The notes below the pieces were generated by a model, which saw only the letters and a list, made by a program, of their open reading frames with translations, searched no databases and was not told where the DNA came from. From Deltaproteobacteria bacterium (GTDB taxonomy: Bacteria > Desulfobacterota > Desulfuromonadia > Geobacterales > Pseudopelobacteraceae), in the NCBI GenBank assembly GCA_016219145.1, contig JACRCG010000179.1:1-7106 (forward strand): DNA of 7,106 nt. Direction: 5' to 3'. Made by a program: the position numbers and the translations under genes. Positions 6,221 through 7,106 of the stretch are shown here, in pieces. Each line of letters opens with the position of its first letter. Within the stretch, counting starts at the first letter, position 1.

Positions 6221-6910
6221 TCACAGATAGCGTTCCATTGCCGCCTTGTCGTTAATCTCCGCCTTGTCCACCATCTCTTTCATGATCTTGCCTTCCTTGA
6301 CCATGTAAACCTTGTCTGCAAGCATGCCGACTACCGAGAGATTCTGTTCCACGATCACCATCGAAACCTTCCCCCTCATCAGCGAGAGTACGTTAAGGAT
6401 ATCGTTGATTGTTCCGGCGGCAAGACCTTCCGTCGGTTCATCGATCAGGAGCAGTTTCGGATTTCCGACGAGCGCCCTGCCGATAAGGAGTATCTGTCTC
6501 TGTCCGCCGCTCAGGCTCCCCGCACTCAGAGAGAGAAATTTTTCCATTTTGGGATAGAGCTGGAGTACTTTCTCCACGGCATCTTTCATATTCTCCTTGA
6601 CCGGATAGGCGGCAAGTTCAAGGTTTTCCCTCACCGTCAGCTTAGAGAAGACCCGTTTGTCCTGAAATATATACCTGATACCGAGGAGAGCCACCTTTTC
6701 GGGGGGGAGTCCTACTATGTTCTTTCCCTCGAAGAGAATGGAGCCTGAGCGCGGCTCCAGAAAACCGGCGATCGATTTGAAGAGCGTGGTTTTTCCCGCG
6801 CCGTTTCGCCCGGCCACGAAGACCATTTGCCCTGGCTCGACCTCCATCGAAATTCCATGGAGCGCCATGGCGTTTCCGTATGCGACATCAAGACCAGTTA
6901 CACTGAGCAT
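6221..6910 (-). CDS. livF: Branched-chain amino-acid-type ABC transporter ATPase LivF
   Basis: One of the two cytoplasmic ATPases powering the HAAT importer. At 229 residues it is of usual LivF length. Walker A is GRNGAGKTT (34-42), the Q-loop is Gln83, the ABC signature is LSGGQ (133-137), and Walker B is LLLIDEP (153-159) followed by TEGL (160-163), which is typical of LivF. VIVEQN (185-190) occupies the H-loop region in the LivF manner. The segment after the Q-loop reads IFQDKRVFSKLTV (81-93), where most LivF proteins have a PEGR-type sequence, so this is a somewhat divergent member. The ATG at 6910-6908 follows GAGGAGGGG by 5 nt. The end of livG overlaps its first 13 nt. The TGA at 6221 is followed by a 66-nt gap to the hydrolase with no terminator. 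Confidence 0.95.
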   Translation of the reverse strand: MLSVTGLDVAYGNAMALHGISMEVEPGQMVFVAGRNGAGKTTLFKSIAGFLEPRSGSILFEGKNIVGLPPEKVALLGIRYIFQDKRVFSKLTVRENLELAAYPVKENMKDAVEKVLQLYPKMEKFLSLSAGSLSGGQRQILLIGRALVGNPKLLLIDEPTEGLAAGTINDILNVLSLMRGKVSMVIVEQNLSVVGMLADKVYMVKEGKIMKEMVDKAEINDKAAMERYL

Positions 6911-7106
6911 GCCAACCCCTCCTCTTTTCCCCAGTAAACTTCTCTCACAAGGGGGTTGCAGAGCACATCGGCCGGCGCGCCTTCCGCGATAAGTCTCCCT
7001 TCGTGCATAACGCTCAAACGTTGTACCAGGTCCACGATTCGGGATATCTTGTGCTCGATTATGATAAAGGAGATATTTTCCTTGACCTTGCGGATGATCG
7101 CGGAAA
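6898..7106 (-). CDS. livG: Branched-chain amino-acid-type ABC transporter ATPase LivG, C-terminal fragment
   Basis: The C-terminal 68 residues of the partner ATPase; the rest lies beyond the right edge, so Walker A, signature and Walker B are not seen. The frame enters with two bases of a split codon and ends at TAA (6900-6898). FIIIEHKI holds the H-loop histidine, as in LivG (IEHDM type). The LivG-typical tail follows: MHEGRLIAEGAPADVLCNP and then VREVYWG. The end overlaps the start of livF by 13 nt, so translation is coupled. Most LivG proteins end soon after the YLG/YWG motif; here ten further residues follow it because of the overlap. Assignment as LivG rather than LivF rests on position, the EH motif and the tail. 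Confidence 0.88.
   Translation of the reverse strand, partial: SAIIRKVKENISFIIIEHKISRIVDLVQRLSVMHEGRLIAEGAPADVLCNPLVREVYWGKEEGLACSV

Overview
The window looks like an ordinary chromosomal segment from a Gram-negative, probably anaerobic bacterium of the deltaproteobacterial type (Desulfuromonadota/Desulfobacterota). This placement is weak. It rests on general protein flavour and moderate GC, and no rRNA or tRNA is present to fix it. No phage, transposase, CRISPR array or tRNA is visible. Apart from one small gene, everything is on the minus strand, so transcription runs from high to low coordinates.

Left part (1-2097). The 5' part of a dTDP-glucose 4,6-dehydratase gene (rfbB; nucleotide-sugar and O-antigen synthesis) runs off the left edge. 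A 117-bp divergent intergenic region holds a dyad over a likely extended -10 element. It separates rfbB from a plus-strand gene for a 60-residue Cys/His-rich protein. Converging on that gene is a DUF815-type AAA+ ATPase gene.

Right part (2150-7106). A tightly packed minus-strand cluster reads livG (C-terminal end only), livF, an isochorismatase-like cysteine hydrolase, livM, livH, then a MOFRL-family glycerate 2-kinase. livG overlaps livF by 13 nt and livM overlaps livH by 4 nt (ATGA). livG/livF encode the ATPases and livM/livH the membrane channel of a branched-chain-amino-acid-type (HAAT) ABC importer. No periplasmic binding protein gene is in view. The hydrolase sits between the ATPase pair and the permease pair, and two stem-loops lie between it and livM. 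The kinase follows the permeases. A reasonable but unproven reading is an uptake-and-catabolism operon: a small amide- or ureide-like compound is imported, a C-N bond is cleaved by the hydrolase, and carbon enters central metabolism at the level of glycerate.

The two parts differ in codon use. CTG makes up most leucine codons in rfbB and the ATPase gene, but is a minority in livM and in the surveyed part of the kinase gene. The liv/hydrolase/kinase block may therefore have a separate origin, with a boundary near 2098-2149. The most interesting observations are this import-hydrolysis-kinase gene set, the Asp-to-Glu change at the hydrolase's expected catalytic aspartate, the stem-loops, and the small Cys-rich protein.
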